Source of the DNA: Perilla frutescens
Lineage: Eukaryota; Streptophyta; Magnoliopsida; Lamiales; Lamiaceae
Reading direction: 5' to 3'
Length of the DNA stretch: 64,000 nt
NCBI GenBank assembly: GCA_026008535.1
Contig: BRKX01000004.1
Location: forward strand, 12,921,501-12,985,500
Shown: positions 60,501 to 64,000 of the stretch, in pieces
Layout of the letters: the number at the start of each line of letters is the position of its first letter
Position numbering within the stretch: position 1 is the stretch's first letter
Position numbers and translations under genes: made by a program
The notes under the pieces: generated by a model
What the model was told of the DNA's origin: nothing
Databases searched by the model: none
What the model saw: only the letters and a program-made list of their open reading frames with translations

Positions 60501-61037
60501 GCACTTTAGGTACTTTGCTGCGTTCTTTAGTTAAAAACAACTTGAAATCATGGGAATATTGTTTGCCATATGCTGAATTTGCTTATAATAGAGTTGTGCA
60601 TTCATCTACCAAAATGTCTCCGTTTGGAATTGTTTATGGTTTTAATCTGCTAACGTCTAATGATCTGTTGCCTTTACTTGTTGAGCATCTAACAAGTGTT
60701 AAAGGTACAAGAAAAGTGGAACAAGTTAAGGAGATGCATGAGAAAGTACGTGCGCGTATTGACGCTGTTGGCGCACGTAATGATGTTTAAAAGAACAAAC
60801 GGCGCAAGCAAGTGATTTTCCAGCCTGGAGATCGCGTTTGGATTCATCTGAGTCCTGGACGGTTTCCTAACTTGAGAAAGTCAAAATTAATGCCTAGAGT
60901 AGAGTCAATGATAATGCATATCGCATTGATTTACCCGGTGAGTATAAGTGTTTGTCTACATTTAATGTTGCTGACTTATCTCCCTTTTCTGCAGATGATG
61001 AGTTCGATCAAGATGCGTCCGAGAATTCGAGGATGAA
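57541..61037 (+). pseudogene. Gypsy pol (PR-RT-RNase H-IN), several stops
   Basis: Protease: MIIDSGSVINAISQYAVEKL near 57750. RT: IPVILVPKKNNEWRMCMDCR, KIDLRSGYFQVRM, WLVMPFGLTNTPSTF and the intact catalytic VVYFDDILIYS. RNase H: FEIECDASGKGIGAVL, YDKELYALKRALE, HTDHESLKHL and VVADALSRR. Integrase: HAGGLMGHFG...CSRCITC zinc site, LSMDFILGLP, IVSDRDSKF and CHPQTDGQTEVVNRTLG (D, D, E present), then PGDRVWIHL. Stops or breaks are at TAG 58250, TAG 58582, TAG 58586, TGA 59900, TAA 60788 and a frameshift near 60890. The catalytic residues of RT and IN survive. Confidence 0.9.
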
Positions 61038-61049
61038 TTCTTTTCAGCA

Positions 61050-61057
61050 GGGGGGAA
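61050..61057 (+). other. Gypsy polypurine tract
   Basis: GGGGGGAA directly precedes the 3' LTR start TGATGAG. It is embedded in coding sequence at the end of pol. Confidence 0.8.
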
Positions 61058-62075
61058 TGATGAGATCGTGCCTAGCAATGATCCAGATGATCCGGAGTTG
61101 CAGTTCAAAGGTCCTGTGACGCGTTTGCGAGCTAGGAAGTTGCAAGCTTATCTACAAGCTTCAATAAGGCGCAAATTTGAAATGCATGAAGATGAAGTGA
61201 AGAGAAGCCCGAGATGGATCACTATGCTAACCATTGATGATAAAGAATAAGGCTTGAAGTTAGTCGGTATGGACATACTGACCAGATTGCATGAAGACAG
61301 TCGGTATGGGCATACTGACCGAGTTGATGTTAAAGTGTGGATTCATCTAATAATAGTCCAACACGTTAATTATGGAGCCCAAGTCCATAAGTGGCGAAAT
61401 TTGAAGGTCCAAAATCAATTTGGGATTTATCTTTATCTAGATAGATTTTTCTTACTTTATTTTTGGTATCTTTTGATTCTTACCTTAAAAACAGATTTTG
61501 GATAAGGTAACAATCCTAGTTAGATTAGCATTAGTATTTTCGTTCCTATCTAGTTAATTAGTTCATATATTTCGTCCCCTATGATATTATAAATAGGGAT
61601 ATCATGTGACACTTAAAAAGTTAGACAATTGTAAGAAATAAAGAGTTATTCTCAATCTGTCTCACGATCCTTCGGTTGATCAAACTTTTATCTACAATTC
61701 TATTGTTCTAGCAAATCTATAGTCTTATTTATGTTCTTCAGGGTATAATTAAGTACTTGGGAGAATTGCTATCCGGAGAAGCTAGACGTGCGTGTTCGGG
61801 TTATTCAACACGGGTTCGCCGAATCTAACCGATCCACAACAACACATCGCCGCCACCTTCATCAACACCACCGCCACCTCCACCGCTGTATTCCAGCCGC
61901 CTCAAGTTGTTCTTCATGTCCTCTTCGTTGTCCCATTCATTGTTCGTGTTTTCTAGTAAGTTTGTCTTTTAATTCGTGTCGGGTTGAGTCCTTCTTTAGC
62001 TGACATTGTTCGAGTCCTTAAAGTCTTCCGGATGCGTTTTGTTCGTGTCTTGGATTAGTTGTCCGGGTCACATCA
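61058..62075 (+). repeat. Gypsy 3' LTR, with pol C-terminal coding tail
   Basis: The 1018-bp partner of 54159-55200, with palindromic words at 61263-61283 and 61300-61320. Its first 190 bp (to TAA 61248-61250) is open and reads NDPDDPELQFKGPVTRLRAR and so on. The GPVTR.RARKLQ pattern is typical of the last residues of Gypsy polyproteins. So the original pol frame extended across the polypurine tract into the LTR. In the present sequence the G6 run puts the two parts out of frame. Confidence 0.88.
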
Positions 62076-62622
62076 CCCCGTTCCTAGATCTTTACGATCT
62101 AGAATGGTGTCGTGGCGTCCTCCGGATGCACCCTGGGTGAAGCTCAACACGGATGGATCTTTCTCGACGGATCTTCAGATGGTGGCTGGTGGGGGGGGAC
62201 TTGTTCGGGATCATACAGGTTCGCTTCTGGTTAGTTTTTGTGCACCCTTGAGGGCGGCCTCCAGCTTCGATGCTGAGTTCCAGGCTCTACTTCACGGTCT
62301 TCAGCTTGTAGTTCAGTATTCGGATCATGTTTGGATCGAGATGGATGCGGCGTCTATTGTGTCGGTGTTGCAGTCAGGACGTCAGGGCTCGGCTGTTACC
62401 CAACATACGCTCACCTCCATCAGATTGTTGTGTAGAGGTCGGCTTGTTCGGTTCACGCACATCCATCATGAGGGAAATCGGGGGGCTGATTTCTTGGCTG
62501 GTCGAGGGGCCCAGACCTCGGCTTTGACATTTTATGATGATGTTTCAGCACCTCCATATCTGCTCTCCTTGGTACGGATGGATCAGTTGGGTTATCCCAA
62601 CTTTCGATTTCGGTATCATTGA

Positions 62623-62936
62623 TGAGGCTCGTGTTTTCTATGTTTTGTTTATTTTATTGTTTTGGTTTGGTTTTGTGTTTGGAGTCTTAGTTGGCTTGTG
62701 GTTGCGTTCCACTTGTTTGTGATTTATTTAGTTTAGGAGTTAGCATTCGTGTTGTGGATGCATCTCCTATATTTTTGTTGCGTTTATCAGGTTCCAGCTC
62801 TTGGTTAGGAATATGTTCACTTTTGGGACATATTCCGCCCATGACATTGTATGAGACGTTTTAGTATTTATTTACAAGTTGGGCATGGTGCCGAATGCCC
62901 CACGCTTAGGGGTGTTTTTTTTTTTTAAAAAAAAAA
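62623..62936 (+). other. LINE 3' untranslated region and tail
   Basis: T/G-rich sequence after the ORF2 stop, ending GGGGTG, then T13 A10. The A run would be the LINE tail; the preceding T run makes the end self-complementary. Confidence 0.6.
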
Positions 62937-63135
62937 TTCTTCTTCTTCTTCTTTCATTTTCCATGACGGTTTAAACTACATCGTTGTATTTTAACAGATT
63001 TTTGCAATCTTATTTATTACTTTTTTTACTTGGAAATTTGAGATTTGTAACATATTTTATTTTATTTTTTATGTATAGGTGGAGGATTTATCTCTACATT
63101 TGTCTCTTAAAAAATAGTTTTCATTTGTGTTGCAC

Positions 63136-63189
<54 letters not shown>
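63136..63189. repeat. (TAA)n microsatellite
   Basis: About 18 uninterrupted TAA units. Confidence 0.95.
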
Positions 63190-63672
63190 TTTTAATAATT
63201 TATTATTTTTCTATTTCAATTCTGTCATTTAAAATAATTAAATAATTATATTTTTTATACTTGTCACATATTCAAAGAATCAAATGTTCTTTAATTGTGG
63301 AAAAATTATACATTGTTATTTGTAAAATCGTGTAGTTCGAAGTATTCCAATTCGATCTTTCTGACATGGATTTTCATTTAATTTATAAAATTTAATTTTC
63401 TTTTTGTTTGTCGTAACTACATAAGATTGATTTTCTTATCTAATTAATTAGCACATGTGCATATCATTTTATTAATTTTTAAAAGTTGAACACAACATAT
63501 AGAATTCTAAAATAATCATTACATTATAAATTTAAAAAAATAATAATGATTTGTGTATCTCACAGGAAAAATACTAGTACATATATTAAAGCAAAATCGC
63601 AGGGTAAAATTGTCATAAAAATAAATCAGTTAAAACTTGGTTAAAATATAACTGTTTGCCGAATATTAATAT

Positions 63673-63745
63673 AAGCAAGATTGTAGCCCAGTTGGTTGAG
63701 GTGAGTACTTGCTTCTACAAGCGTGCACGTTCAATTCCTCGTTAC
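63673..63745 (+). mobile_element. tRNA-derived SINE head (candidate)
   Basis: The sequence has a perfect RNA polymerase III A box (TAGCCCAGTTGG, 63684-63695) and B box (GTTCAATTC, 63729-63737), 45 bases apart start to start, as in tRNA genes. The flanks do not fold into an obvious acceptor stem, so a true tRNA gene is unlikely. A tRNA-derived SINE or a decayed tRNA copy is the better reading. The SINE body and tail after 63745 are not defined. Confidence 0.6.
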
Positions 63746-64000
63746 ATAGCTAAACACATTGTATTCATTTTCTTTTTCAACTCTCATTCAATTTTTTAAG
63801 TTTTTAGATTTATTAAATAAAAAAATATCACCAAAACATTCATGAATAATAGTAATTAAAAACAATTTACATCTTTAATTTTTCATATTGTTAAAATAAA
63901 AAAATATCATTAAATCTTAATAAAATATCAATCTAAAATATTTACATTTTTTTTAAATTATACTACTTATTATGGTGTAAACAATCACATTTTTTAATTT

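Larger units (their letters stand above)
54159..62075 (+). mobile_element. Gypsy LTR retrotransposon inside the LINE (7.9 kb)
   Basis: The LTRs are 54159-55200 (1042 bp) and 61058-62075 (1018 bp), with target duplication CCCCG (54154-54158 and 62076-62080). It has a primer site, a long leader, one gag-pol region (PR-RT-RNase H-IN) and a G-rich polypurine tract. It is the most deeply nested and probably the youngest part of this block. LTRs differ by a few percent plus indels of about 6-30 bp. Several stops disable it. Confidence 0.93.
50576..62622 (+). pseudogene. LINE ORF2 (endonuclease-RT-RNase H), split and with four TAG stops
   Basis: The Met at 50576 opens an exonuclease-endonuclease-phosphatase domain: WNARGLGSK, IEPK, VGGDFN, RLDRVLLG, SDHAPLLV. 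RT follows: WIDYRPISLCNVTNKIITK, NQSGFVKGR, LKLDMAKAYDRVYWSF, LRQGNPLSPSLF and the catalytic SYADDIIIF (Tyr where Phe is usual). Then zf-RVT (SVFLWRLMHDRIPVDVRLQS, CQCC). The frame is cut at 54158 by the Gypsy element and resumes in the same frame at 62081 with RNase H (WVKLNTDGSFS, DAEFQALLHG, IEMDAAS, HEGNRGADFLAG). TAG stops lie at 51347, 51386, 51764 and 51791. Apart from these the frame is open throughout. Confidence 0.9.
46489..62936 (+). mobile_element. L1-type LINE, split by a Gypsy element
   Basis: This non-LTR retrotransposon has ORF1 (DUF4283 plus CCHC knuckle) and ORF2 (endonuclease, RT, zf-RVT, RNase H). It is split by the Gypsy insertion 54159-62075, so its own length is about 8.5 kb. 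It ends in a T13 A10 run (62914-62936). A candidate target duplication TTCTTCTTCTTCT flanks it (46476-46488 and 62937-62949), but the sequence is microsatellite-like. Five of the five stops I located in its main frames are TAG. Confidence 0.85.
62950..64000. other. AT-rich flank without recognised gene
   Basis: AT-rich sequence containing a TAA microsatellite (63136-63189) and a tRNA-like SINE candidate (63673-63745). It does not continue the gag-pol of the Gypsy element begun at 33644, nor clearly the CACTA-like element. I see no other feature. Confidence 0.6.

Noticed and set aside
63673..63745. Functional tRNA gene
   Set aside because: The pol III boxes are good, but I could not pair an acceptor stem or assign an anticodon loop.

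Overview
The window is nuclear DNA from a flowering plant, probably a eudicot (AT-rich, short GT-AG introns). It is made almost entirely of transposable elements nested in one another. I found no intact host gene, no rRNA and no standard tRNA gene. The only host-gene trace I could name is a two-exon fragment resembling the large subunit of replication factor C (RFC1), inside a CACTA element. Nearly every element reading frame carries stops or frameshifts. All identity figures and boundaries were read by eye.

Block I (1-18430) is a CACTA (En/Spm) transposon entering from the left. Its TNP2-type gene ends at 937. Its second, TNPA-like gene (Transposase_24 type) is split by a SIRE-type Copia retrotransposon (1391-16475, minus strand, target duplication GGTAT). 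The SIRE element has gag, pol and an extra 'env-like' reading frame after pol. It was itself hit twice by solo LTRs: 1590-3884 in its 3' LTR (duplication AAGGT) and 11559-14511 in its gag zinc knuckle (duplication ACACT). The CACTA ends with subterminal CCGCTGGAAT repeats and a terminal inverted repeat near 18430.

Block II (18556-31379, minus strand) is a complete Athila-type Gypsy element with two 1596-bp LTRs, a tRNA-Asp-type primer site, target duplication ATTTG, gag, pol and a 716-codon ATHILA ORF-1-like frame after the integrase. Its gag carries a 320-bp tandem duplication. The spacer 31385-33643 is AT-rich and holds an array of imperfect palindromes.

Block III (33644-62936) starts with a Gypsy 5' LTR, primer site and gag on the plus strand. 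A CACTA with a left end and captured gene pieces (from 35733) interrupts that gag, and a second, non-autonomous CACTA-like element (40037 to about 46488) ends what remains of it. The latter contains a structurally complete Copia element (40620-45478, minus strand, 217/218-bp LTRs, duplication GGTTT) and is abutted by an L1-type LINE (46489-62936, plus strand). The LINE is split just before its RNase H domain by a structurally complete Gypsy element (54159-62075, duplication CCCCG).

The last kilobase is AT-rich and holds a TAA microsatellite and a tRNA-like sequence with RNA polymerase III A and B boxes, probably a SINE. I see no convincing new biological system. The most unusual points are the parallel extra reading frames in SIRE and Athila, the shared sequence block in three otherwise different Gypsy-type LTRs, the RFC1-like capture, a retroelement sitting exactly on a splice donor, and the palindrome array at 32.1-32.8 kb.
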